Assembly (NCBI GenBank): GCA_035942915.1 | Contig: DASZCR010000028.1 | Span: forward strand, 1 to 10,177 | Reading direction: 5' to 3' | Length of the DNA: 10,177 nt | Origin: DASZCR01 sp035942915 | Lineage (GTDB): Bacteria; Acidobacteriota; Blastocatellia; Pyrinomonadales; Pyrinomonadaceae | In this document: positions 1 through 6,308 of the stretch, in pieces | How positions within the stretch are numbered: the stretch's first letter is position 1 | How the letters are laid out: every line of letters starts with the position of its first letter | Program-made: the position numbers and the translations under genes | Notes under the pieces: model-generated | What the model was told of the DNA's origin: nothing | What the model saw: the letters and a program-made list of their open reading frames with translations, nothing else | Database searches by the model: none

Positions 1-726
1 ACGGACGAAGCGACCGTGCGCAAGGTCTTGCTCAGTTGGGGGCCGGGCAAGTTCGACGCGGAACTGTTCCTCGATGGCAAGGCTTTTCGTCCGGACGGCA
101 AGTCGGCCGCGACTTTGATTCCACCCGCCTTCGGCCTCGCCGGTGTGAACCTGCACACGTGGACGGGTTGGGGTTCGGTCACACACTGGAACGCCTTCGT
201 CGCCAACCTTGAGATGCACGGCAAGGGGACGTTCTACGACCCGCGTCTGAACGACCCGGACAAGTTCCCTATCGCGGCGCGCGCAGGCTTCGGCAACGTG
301 CGCAGCAATCCAGACCTCATCACGCTCAAACTGCCTGCGCTTCAGTTCTACCAACTCGCCATCCCCGCTCCCGCGCCTCCCGAAGGCAGCTTCGACCGTG
401 CGGCGGCGGCTCGCGGCGAGGCGCTCTTCAACGAGCAGGCGAAGTGTGCTACCTGCCACGTCCCGCCCATCTTCACAGAGCCGGGCTGGAACATGCACAA
501 GCCGGAGGAGATAGGCATCGACGATTTTCAGGCCAAGCGTTCGCCCGACGAGCGTTACAGGACAGCGCCGCTCAAGGGACTCTGGACGCATCAGAAGGGC
601 GGCTTCTATCACGACGGACGCTTCACGACGCTGCGGCAGGTGGTTGACCACTACGACCGCTTCTTCAACACCAACCTGAACGAGCGGCAGAAGAGCGACC
701 TCGTTGAATACCTCAAGTCGCTGTAA
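1..726 (+). CDS. C-terminal part of a c-type cytochrome, di-heme peroxidase/MauG-like (5' partial)
   Basis: The reading frame is open from the first base and ends at TAA 724-726, so about 241 C-terminal residues are present and the true start lies upstream. The GTG at 16 is internal, not a start. A heme-c motif CATCH is encoded at 445-459. About 100 bases on, from 559, is the stretch RTAPLKGLW...FYHDGRFTTL...VVDHY, which matches the conserved C-terminal part of the bacterial di-heme cytochrome c peroxidase/MauG family (TPSLRN...PYFHDG...LEEVV.HY). WNM at about 490-498 could supply an axial methionine. Family members act in the periplasm, reducing peroxides or oxidising protein or small-molecule substrates. 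Only one CxxCH is visible; a second heme site, if any, would be outside the window. The upstream half (WTGWGSVTHWNAFVANLEM and after) is not a standard peroxidase signature I recognise, so the substrate is unknown. Being a periplasmic heme protein is well supported; peroxidase activity is inference. Confidence 0.8.
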   Translation, partial: TDEATVRKVLLSWGPGKFDAELFLDGKAFRPDGKSAATLIPPAFGLAGVNLHTWTGWGSVTHWNAFVANLEMHGKGTFYDPRLNDPDKFPIAARAGFGNVRSNPDLITLKLPALQFYQLAIPAPAPPEGSFDRAAAARGEALFNEQAKCATCHVPPIFTEPGWNMHKPEEIGIDDFQAKRSPDERYRTAPLKGLWTHQKGGFYHDGRFTTLRQVVDHYDRFFNTNLNERQKSDLVEYLKSL

Positions 727-730
727 GCAA

Positions 731-816
731 GTGATAGGTGATGGGTGATAGGTGATAAGAGAAAAGCTTCTTTCCTATCATCTGTCACTTATCACCCATC
801 ACTCATCACTTATCAC
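731..816. repeat. Inverted array of 7-bp units (GTGATRG / YYATCAC)
   Basis: Four consecutive heptamers of the type GTGATAG, GTGATGG, GTGATAG, GTGATAA occupy 731-758. Six heptamers of the complementary type run 775-816: CTATCAT, CTGTCAC, TTATCAC, CCATCAC, TCATCAC, TTATCAC. The 16 bases between them (759-774) are themselves nearly palindromic around AAGCTT at 764-769. The element could therefore fold into one long imperfect hairpin with several registers offset by 7 bp. It begins 4 bases after the cytochrome stop and ends about 18 bases before the next ribosome binding site. It is not protein coding. It may act as a transcription barrier, an mRNA-stabilising hairpin or a dispersed repeat; the sequence alone does not decide. 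Confidence 0.85.
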
Positions 817-847
817 CTCTCAGCACCTTTAAAAAGGAGATTCTGCA

Positions 848-1198
848 ATGAATGTTGCAGCCATACTGTTTGCCGTCGCCGCTGTCGGCGGATTGGTGAT
901 GGCGGCCATGCGTTTCGGAGGACGGGAACTTCCTCCGATGGGGCTGGCTATCGTTCACGGGCTGTTTGCCGCCTCAGGACTAGTGGCGCTCGTCGTCGCC
1001 ATTCTCGGCGCGAACGCTTCCACCGCCGCCTATGTCTCGCTCGCGGGCTTCATCATCGCCGCCATCGGCGGGTTCTCTCTTTTCGCTTACCACCTGCGTG
1101 GTCGGGCTTTGCCCATCAACTACGTCGTGATTCACGCGGCCGGTGCGGTCGTTTCGTTTGCGATTCTGCTGTACGTCATCTTCTCCGCGCGCGGTTGA
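848..1198 (+). CDS. Small four-helix membrane protein, function unknown
   Basis: This encodes 116 residues, starting at ATG 848 with a good ribosome binding site (AAGGAGA, 834-840). Nearly all of the protein is hydrophobic and falls into four likely membrane helices, at about residues 3-22, 31-53, 58-80 and 89-112. Short charged turns separate them (RFGGRE and LRGRAL). I do not recognise the family. Two histidines lie in or near helices: H37 in helix 2 (AIVHGLFAASG) and H96 in helix 4 (VVIHAAGAVV), with H82 at the helix 3/4 turn. Paired helix histidines can bind heme b, but this is only a possibility. It is the first gene of a tight operon, 7 bp before the DUF2231 gene. Co-transcription with a Rieske-flavoprotein suggests a role in membrane redox chemistry, which is inference. 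Confidence 0.8.
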   Translation: MNVAAILFAVAAVGGLVMAAMRFGGRELPPMGLAIVHGLFAASGLVALVVAILGANASTAAYVSLAGFIIAAIGGFSLFAYHLRGRALPINYVVIHAAGAVVSFAILLYVIFSARG

Positions 1199-1204
1199 GG
1201 GAAG
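1197..1204 (+). promoter_or_regulatory. Ribosome binding site fixing the DUF2231 start
   Basis: The sequence GAGGGAAG overlaps the stop of the preceding gene and lies just before ATG 1206. It decides the start at 1206 over the in-frame GTG at 1143, which would overlap the upstream membrane protein by more than 50 bases. Confidence 0.6.
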
Positions 1205-1205
1205 T

Positions 1206-1673
1206 ATGAGCAAGGGACTGCGAGTTTTCGGCCATCCGCTGCACGCAATCCTGAGCGACCTCCCCGTCGGGTTGCTCGGCACGTCGTTGCTTTGGGACGC
1301 TGTGGCCGTCTTTCGCGGCGAGTCTATCTGGTGGGCGATTTCGTTCTGGAGCATCACGCTCGGTCTGTTGGCGGCAATGATGGCGGCGACGGCCGGGGCG
1401 GTCGATTACGCCGCCATCAAGCAGCAAGACCCGGCGCTCGCAGATGCCAACAAGCACATGTTGTACGTGCTCGCGGCCGTTGTGCCGTACATCTTGAGCC
1501 TGCTTGTGAGGGGCGGAGCGAGCGCGCCGGAGTCGGGCAAGACAGTTGTCGTCATCTTCGGGCTGGAAGGGTTAGGCGCGCTTCTGCTGTCGGTGGGAGG
1601 CTGGTATGGAGGGCATCTCGTCTTTCATCACGGAATCGGTCGCGACGACGAATTGGCGAAAACAAAATCATAA
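1206..1673 (+). CDS. DUF2231 family membrane protein
   Basis: This encodes 155 residues from ATG 1206. It looks like a DUF2231 protein: an N-terminal FGHPLHAILSDLPVG segment leading into helix 1, the second-helix end AATAGAVDYAAI, and a C-terminal helix ending in GGWYGGHLVFHHG, typical of the family as I know it. Four membrane helices are likely, at about residues 12-35, 42-65, 83-101 and 112-138. Histidines H10 and H13 near the first helix, H84 at the third, and H137, H141 and H142 at the end could be metal or heme ligands; the family's biochemical role is not established. The charged C-terminus (DDELAKTKS) is probably cytoplasmic. It sits 7 bp after the small membrane protein and 12 bp before ribA, consistent with one transcript. 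Confidence 0.8.
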   Translation: MSKGLRVFGHPLHAILSDLPVGLLGTSLLWDAVAVFRGESIWWAISFWSITLGLLAAMMAATAGAVDYAAIKQQDPALADANKHMLYVLAAVVPYILSLLVRGGASAPESGKTVVVIFGLEGLGALLLSVGGWYGGHLVFHHGIGRDDELAKTKS

Positions 1674-1685
1674 AGGGGCGGCAAA

Positions 1686-2336
1686 ATGACACTCAGATTG
1701 ATTGATTCACGCGGCGACGTAAACGCGTCGCGTCTCCCTGTACGGACGGTCGAGAAGGTGGCTGAGGCGCACCTGCCGACGGAGACGGGCGAGTTCCGCA
1801 TCATCGGTTTTCGTTCGCTGACCTCAACGGAAGAGTTCGTCGCGCTCGTCAAAGGCGAATTCAACGCCGAGCGGCCGAGTCCGGTGCGTATTCATTCGCA
1901 ATGCATGACGGGCGACGTGTTCGGCTCGGTCAAGTGCGACTGCGGCCGTCAACTACGCGCCGCCATGCAACTCATCGAGCGCGAGGGACACGGCTGCGTC
2001 GTCTACCAACAGCAGGAAGGGCGCGGCATCGGCATCATCAACAAGATTCGCGCATACGCCTTGCAGGACGAGGGCGCAGACACCATCGAGGCTAACGAGC
2101 GGCTCGGCTTCGAGGCAGACATGCGACGCTACGAACAGTGCGCCGAGATTCTCGCCGACCTCGGCCTGCGTAGAGTCCGTATGATGTCCGACAACCCGGA
2201 GAAGATTCAGGCGCTCAGGCGCGCCGGACTCGAAGTGGTCGAGCGCGTCCGGCTCGAAGTGGAACCTCACGACTGCTTCGCCAATTATCTCAAGACAAAG
2301 AAGGAGAAGATGGGTCACTTCGTCAACGTGGCCTGA
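1686..2336 (+). CDS. ribA: GTP cyclohydrolase II
   Basis: This encodes a cytoplasmic enzyme of 216 residues that opens the imidazole ring of GTP, giving formate, pyrophosphate and the pyrimidine precursor of riboflavin. The zinc site is intact: C73 (RIHSQCMTGD), C84 and C86 (SVKCDCGRQL), matching E. coli Cys54, Cys65 and Cys67. Y124 in NKIRAYALQD corresponds to E. coli Tyr105, and D145 and R147 in EADMRRY to Asp126 and Arg128. The catalytic set is therefore complete and a normal GTP cyclohydrolase II reaction is expected. The GTP-binding loop reads YQQQEGRGIG, with Gln where E. coli has Arg90. About 20 extra residues precede the usual VAEAHLPT start. There is no fused DHBP synthase (RibB) domain and no neighbouring rib gene. 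A ribosome binding site, AGGGG, lies just upstream. The gene directly precedes a flavoprotein gene, 8 bp on. Confidence 0.95.
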   Translation: MTLRLIDSRGDVNASRLPVRTVEKVAEAHLPTETGEFRIIGFRSLTSTEEFVALVKGEFNAERPSPVRIHSQCMTGDVFGSVKCDCGRQLRAAMQLIEREGHGCVVYQQQEGRGIGIINKIRAYALQDEGADTIEANERLGFEADMRRYEQCAEILADLGLRRVRMMSDNPEKIQALRRAGLEVVERVRLEVEPHDCFANYLKTKKEKMGHFVNVA

Positions 2337-2344
2337 ACCAGCTT

Positions 2345-3976
2345 ATGGGTTACACAGAAGTCCCCCTCGCATATACCTCCGACCTGCGCGACGGAGAGAT
2401 GAGAGAAGTCTCGTTCGGCGAAACGAGGATTCTGCTCGCGCGCGTCGGCGAACGCTTTCACGCAGTCAGCGCAACCTGTCCGCACTACGGCGCGCCGCTC
2501 GTCGAAGGCGCGCTCTGCGGCACACGCGTCGTCTGCCCCTGGCATCACGCCGCTTTTAACGTCGCCGATGGACGCTTGGAAGAACCCCCCGCACTCGACG
2601 GCCTCGTCCGCTACGACGTGCGGGTCGAAGGCGAGCAGCTCTTCATCAGCGTCCCCGATACGACTGAAGACAGGCGCACGCCGCCGCTTGCGACGCACGA
2701 CCCCCAGACGGACGCGCGCCGCTTCGTCATCATCGGCGCGGGCGCGGCCGGTTACGCCGCCGCGCAAACTCTGCGTGAAGAGGGTTTTCGTGGTCGCGTC
2801 TTGATGTTGACGCGCGACGAGCGCGCCCCCTACGACCGCCCCAATCTGAGCAAGGACTATTTGCACGGCCACGCCGCACCCGAATGGATGCCGCTGCGAC
2901 CGGCGGAATTCTACGATGAGTGCAACATCGAACTCGTCTGCAAGCGGGAAGTGACGCACGTTGACGCAAGCGCCAAGACCGTCACCTTCGAGGGCGGCGA
3001 AACACTTGAATACGATGCGCTCTTGGTCGCCACAGGCGGCGCGCCCGTCAAGCTCAACATCCCCGGTTCAGACCTGAAAAACATCTGCGTCCTGCGCAGC
3101 TTCTCCGACGCCGATTCAATCATCGAGACGGCCGCGCGCTCGCGCCGGGTCGTCGTCGTCGGCGCAAGCTTCATCGGCATGGAGGCCGCCTACAGCCTAC
3201 GCGAACTCGGACTCGACGTGACGGTCGTCGCGCCCTCAGCCGAACCCTTCGAGGCAACGCTCGGCGCGGAAGTCGGCGCGTTGTTCAGACGCTTGCACGA
3301 AGCGCATGGCGTGCGTTTCAAACTCGGCTCCATCATCTATCGCTTCGAGGGCAGTCACGGCGTCGAGGCCGTCATCCTCGACAACGGTGAACGCGTCGAG
3401 ACCGACATGGTTCTGATAGGGGCGGGCGTGCGTCCCGTCACACATTTCCTCGAAGGCGTCACGCTCGATGAGAAGGGCGGCGTCGTCGTGGACTCGCGCC
3501 TGCGCGCAGCCGACGGACTCTACGCGGCGGGCGACATCGCCTCTTTCCCCGACGCGCGCACAGGCTCGGTCGTGCGCGTCGAGCACTGGCGCATGGCGCA
3601 GCAGCAGGGGCGCACGGCCGCGCGCAACATGGCCGGAGCCGATGAGGCGTTTGACGCCGTGCCCTTCTTCTGGACGCGGCAGTTCGATGCGGGTCTGCTC
3701 TACGTCGGCCGCGCGGCGACGTGGGACGAAATCATCTATCAGGGCAGCCTCGACGCGCACGACTTCCTTGCCTTCTACGTGAAAGACGGGCGCGTGCTCG
3801 CCGTGGCAGGGATGAACCGCGACCGCGAAATGGCGCTCTTCGAGGAATTGTTCAGGCACGACCGGATGCCCGCCGCCGCTCAACTGCGCGAGGGCGCAAA
3901 CGGGCTTCACGCGCTGCTGGCGGAAGCCTCCGCCACCTCCACGTGGGGCGATGGGACGGCCGGGCGCGCAGCCTGA
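2345..3976 (+). CDS. Rieske-FAD/NAD(P)H oxidoreductase fusion (AIFM3-like)
   Basis: This encodes 543 residues in three parts. Residues 1-105 form a Rieske [2Fe-2S] domain with ligands C45 and H47 (ATCPHYGAPL) and C64 and H67 (CPWHHAAF). Residues 126-430 form a pyridine-nucleotide-disulfide-reductase fold: FAD motif GAGAAG at 131-136, LLVATGG at 226-232, NAD(P)H motif GASFIGME at 273-280, and the second FAD motif GLYAAGD with D397. Residues 440-510 resemble the C-terminal domain of ferredoxin/rubredoxin reductases and AIF. This order matches AIFM3-like proteins and ferredoxin reductases of ring-hydroxylating oxygenases with a built-in Rieske ferredoxin. It should move electrons from NAD(P)H through FAD to the Rieske cluster and on to an unknown acceptor. 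No signal peptide is seen, so it is probably cytoplasmic. ATG 2345 has no clear ribosome binding site and lies 8 bp after the ribA stop, suggesting translational coupling. No oxygenase gene is present here. Confidence 0.9.
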   Translation: MGYTEVPLAYTSDLRDGEMREVSFGETRILLARVGERFHAVSATCPHYGAPLVEGALCGTRVVCPWHHAAFNVADGRLEEPPALDGLVRYDVRVEGEQLFISVPDTTEDRRTPPLATHDPQTDARRFVIIGAGAAGYAAAQTLREEGFRGRVLMLTRDERAPYDRPNLSKDYLHGHAAPEWMPLRPAEFYDECNIELVCKREVTHVDASAKTVTFEGGETLEYDALLVATGGAPVKLNIPGSDLKNICVLRSFSDADSIIETAARSRRVVVVGASFIGMEAAYSLRELGLDVTVVAPSAEPFEATLGAEVGALFRRLHEAHGVRFKLGSIIYRFEGSHGVEAVILDNGERVETDMVLIGAGVRPVTHFLEGVTLDEKGGVVVDSRLRAADGLYAAGDIASFPDARTGSVVRVEHWRMAQQQGRTAARNMAGADEAFDAVPFFWTRQFDAGLLYVGRAATWDEIIYQGSLDAHDFLAFYVKDGRVLAVAGMNRDREMALFEELFRHDRMPAAAQLREGANGLHALLAEASATSTWGDGTAGRAA

Positions 3977-4021
3977 AGTTGTCAAGGTCTGTTTGATGGG
4001 AACGGAAAAACAGGGGCGTTA

Positions 4022-4058
4022 GGCGAAGACCGAAACGGATGCGAGTTCGGTCTTCGTC
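4022..4058. terminator. Hairpin downstream of the Rieske-flavoprotein operon, possible terminator
   Basis: An 11-bp perfect inverted repeat, CGAAGACCGAA (4024-4034) and TTCGGTCTTCG (4046-4056), surrounds an 11-base loop. A G-T and a G-C pair extend it outward. It lies 46 bases after the operon stop, which fits a transcript end. No T-run follows on either strand, so it is not a canonical intrinsic terminator and may act with Rho or protect the mRNA 3' end. A second, weaker hairpin (GATGA...TCATC, 4103-4124, with a 2-base bulge) follows. Confidence 0.5.
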
Positions 4059-4247
4059 GTGTCTGGGACTTGGAGTTTGCAAAGGTGGTGAGGCTCGGAT
4101 AGGATGAGAGCGCGTTCGCTCATCAAGCGTCTCTCTGAATGTGTCCCTCACTCCCGAAACACATCGCAGATGCGTCCCCGTCTCATGACCCCAACGTCGA
4201 GACCTCGCGGATATTTCTGTTAAAAACCCGACCAGGAGTAGACCACA

Positions 4248-5039
4248 ATGGCGACCCCCTCTGCTTTATTGTTCGACTCTCATGAGGATGAAAACCTGAC
4301 GCCCGCGCCGCGCGGCGAGGCGCTCCCAACCCTTCAACGGTCGCGCGACGGCGACGACCTCAACCACCCTCTCATCGGCCAGCGCGTGCAACTCTTCTCC
4401 GGGCTGAGTCCTGCCGAAGTGAGTCGCATCGCGGCCTCTGCGCGTAGTATGCGCCGTGCGCGCGGCGAGTTTATCTACATGCCGGGCGACGCGGCCGACT
4501 GCGTCTACATCATCAAACGCGGACGCGTCAAGCTGTCCGTACTTTCGGAATCGGGCAAGGAGATTGCCATCGATATTATTCAGCCCGGCGAAATCATCGG
4601 CGAGTTTGCGCTCGTCGATGATTCGCCGCGCAGCAACATGACGCAGGCGCTCGATGATGCCTCGATGTGGGTCTTTCATCGACGCGACTTCGCGCACATG
4701 TTGATGAATCAGCCGAAGCTTGCGATGAGCTACATCCGCCTCGTCGGCGACCGCCGTCGGCGGATGGAGAAGAAGCTCTCGGATATCACGTCGAAGGCCG
4801 TCTCGGCGCGCGTCTGTGAGTTGCTACACGAACTTTCGACGGGCACTGCCCAAGTCGAATCGACGGGCGGAGACTACCTCGTGCCGCTCACGCATCACGA
4901 CGTTGCCAGCCTCATCGGCGCAGCGCGTCAGACGACCACCTCCGTCCTCAACGACCTCGAACGACGCGGCATCATCGAACTGGGAAGGGGCTGGATGCGC
5001 GTCAAATCTCTGAAAGACCTACAGACCTACGGCATCTGA
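4248..5039 (+). CDS. Crp/Fnr-family transcriptional regulator
   Basis: This encodes 263 residues. A variable N-terminus (1-40) precedes a cyclic-nucleotide-binding-type beta-barrel (about 45-155). Its phosphate-cassette-like stretch GEFALVDDSPRSN at 118-130 keeps the G-E...R-S pattern of CRP, so binding of a cyclic nucleotide is possible but unproven. A dimerisation helix follows (about 155-195), then a winged helix-turn-helix: THHDVASLIGAARQTTTSVLNDLERRG (215-241, in two parts) ending in the wing GIIELGRGWMRV. The recognition helix has R227-Q228-T-T-T-S232, where CRP has R180-E181...R185 and FNR has E209...S212-R213. It keeps CRP Arg180 but replaces the Glu and the last Arg, so its DNA site probably differs from both. 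Only two cysteines (C85 and C190) are present, so there is no FNR-type iron-sulfur cluster. The start ATG 4248 has AGGAG at 4234-4238. It lies alone between two operons; its targets are unknown. Confidence 0.92.
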   Translation: MATPSALLFDSHEDENLTPAPRGEALPTLQRSRDGDDLNHPLIGQRVQLFSGLSPAEVSRIAASARSMRRARGEFIYMPGDAADCVYIIKRGRVKLSVLSESGKEIAIDIIQPGEIIGEFALVDDSPRSNMTQALDDASMWVFHRRDFAHMLMNQPKLAMSYIRLVGDRRRRMEKKLSDITSKAVSARVCELLHELSTGTAQVESTGGDYLVPLTHHDVASLIGAARQTTTSVLNDLERRGIIELGRGWMRVKSLKDLQTYGI

Positions 5040-5071
5040 TTTCCGGCTCGCGAAACTTTTTTCGCTTCAAC

Positions 5072-5110
5072 GTCAGCCAACTGACAGTGGTGTCAGTTGG
5101 CTGACATTCT
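5072..5110 (+). terminator. Strong intrinsic terminator after the Crp/Fnr regulator
   Basis: A perfect 15-bp stem, GTCAGCCAACTGACA (5072-5086) with TGTCAGTTGGCTGAC (5091-5105), closes on a GTGG tetraloop. The T-rich tract ATTCTTTT follows immediately. It lies 33 bases after the regulator stop, as expected for a factor-independent terminator on the + strand. Each arm is also a 5-4-5 palindrome (GTCAG-N4-CTGAC), so an operator role is possible too. Confidence 0.75.
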
Positions 5111-5414
5111 TTTAGCGCGCGGGCGCGCATACTGCGCCTGCATTCAGAGAAGCGTTAGCAAGCATTCAATTATCAACACCTCGCACATGGCCTCACGGCC
5201 GTCTTCCGAATGCGAATCGAGTTTGCCAACTCGCAGGCACACTCGGACGACTCCCGAAAATTCAGACGCGGCATCGACCTCCGATGCCTCACCGCGCATC
5301 CGCGAGCCTCGCACCAACAGACTCGCAAGCGGGTTTCAGCCGGAGTGTGTCCGCATCCTCCGACCCCGATTAAAGACACCGACAACCTGACCGATAAGGA
5401 GAATCAAATCCACC
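5106..5414. other. Gene-free leader region upstream of the secreted protein
   Basis: This spacer of about 300 bases lies between the terminator and the ATG at 5415. It holds a GC palindrome, GCGCGCGGGCGCGC (5115-5128), and an AT-richer patch around 5161-5177 where a promoter could lie. I find no convincing -35/-10 pair. Short open frames here have low-complexity Arg/Ser/Thr content and no ribosome binding site. The ribosome binding site of the next gene, AAGGAGA, is at 5396-5402. Confidence 0.5.
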
Positions 5415-6308
5415 ATGAGAACAGACCGCAAGAGTTCACACTGGGCGTTCAAATTCGCTGTCGTCGCCTTGTTGCTGACGGCCGTTACAGGACTTAATTT
5501 CGCCCCCATCGCTTCGGCCGGCGGCTCGCTCGGCACTTCCCCCTTCGACTTCACCGACGCCGTCTACCGCGCGCACGGCATCCGCCCCGAAGGCATCGTC
5601 CTGCGCGTCGGCGATTCGAGCCGCGCGGGCGACTTCGTCGTTGACAACTCGAACACCGACCCGAACCGCCGCAACATCCGCACCATCGAAACCACTCCGG
5701 GAACGACCGGCACGAGCGGCCTCACCTATGCCAACATCTTCGGCGTGCTCAACTCCGCCAGCTTCGAGCGCAACGGCTCCGGTCAACTGACCTCGCGCGG
5801 CCAGCAAGCGTTCGACACGGCCGAACGCTTCCGCGTCTTCATCTTCCCGAAGGCTTCAAACGGCTCCATCCTCGACCCGTTCCTTCCGAACAAGCGTCAG
5901 GACAACATCTTCGACACGCGCGACGGCTACTTCAGCAATGACCCGCTCGGCCTCTGGGTCGCCGTGTGGGTCGTCTACACGCCGAAGGCCGCGACGGCCG
6001 AAGGACGCAAGGAACTCGACCCCATCGCCGCCACCAACGGCCGCGACCTCGACGGGACGCCCATCCTCACCAGCCCTTCGCAAATCGACAACCTCGCCGC
6101 CAAAGGGCTTATCGAGCTGCGGACGCGCCCCGTTGACGACCCCGTCTTCCGTTGGGTTATCTGCCCGATTCCCGAAGACCCGCGCAACGGCTTCATTCGC
6201 CCCGACGCCTTCATCCGCGACGTGAGACGCGCCGACGGCTCTTCGGTCTTCCCGGCACTGCGTAACAACTTCGTCTGCCTGCAACAGTCGGGCGACTGGT
6301 GCGACTAG
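5415..6308 (+). CDS. Secreted protein of unknown function, next to the copper oxidase
   Basis: This encodes 297 residues. A Sec signal peptide is clear: basic start MRTDRKSSHWAFK, hydrophobic core FAVVALLLTAVTGL, and a likely cleavage after ASA (IASA/GG, about residue 35). The mature part has no membrane helix. It starts GGSLGTSPFDFTDAVYRAHGI, then alternates short hydrophobic strands with Asp/Asn/Gly/Pro-rich loops, suggesting a beta-rich extracellular fold; FRVFIFPKAS and LWVAVWVVYTP look like core strands. Three cysteines lie near the C-terminus (VICPIP, FVCLQQ and the penultimate Cys of GDWCD) and could form a disulfide or bind a metal. I recognise no family and assign no function. It lies 346 bp before the multicopper oxidase on the same strand, so a link is plausible but not shown. 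The start has AAGGAGA 12 bases upstream. Confidence 0.8.
   Translation: MRTDRKSSHWAFKFAVVALLLTAVTGLNFAPIASAGGSLGTSPFDFTDAVYRAHGIRPEGIVLRVGDSSRAGDFVVDNSNTDPNRRNIRTIETTPGTTGTSGLTYANIFGVLNSASFERNGSGQLTSRGQQAFDTAERFRVFIFPKASNGSILDPFLPNKRQDNIFDTRDGYFSNDPLGLWVAVWVVYTPKAATAEGRKELDPIAATNGRDLDGTPILTSPSQIDNLAAKGLIELRTRPVDDPVFRWVICPIPEDPRNGFIRPDAFIRDVRRADGSSVFPALRNNFVCLQQSGDWCD

Noticed and set aside
731..816. CRISPR array
   Set aside because: Units are contiguous 7-mers without spacers, and there are no cas genes.
1143..1205. Upstream GTG start for the DUF2231 gene
   Set aside because: It would overlap the preceding gene and add a non-conserved segment; ATG 1206 has a ribosome binding site and gives the expected N-terminus.
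1674..1685. FMN riboswitch before ribA
   Set aside because: Only 12 bases separate ribA from the preceding gene, far too few for an FMN riboswitch, and no such structure is seen before the operon.
4139..4164. ATGTGT-N14-ACACAT inverted repeat upstream of the regulator as a CRP site
   Set aside because: The spacing is far from TGTGA-N6-TCACA, and the half-sites are short enough to arise by chance.
5115..5128. GCGCGCGGGCGCGC palindrome as an operator
   Set aside because: Simple GC alternation in a GC-rich genome; no second copy or promoter context to support it.
5097..5390. 97-residue open frame between the regulator and the secreted protein
   Set aside because: It begins inside the terminator hairpin, has no ribosome binding site and has low-complexity Ser/Thr/Arg composition.
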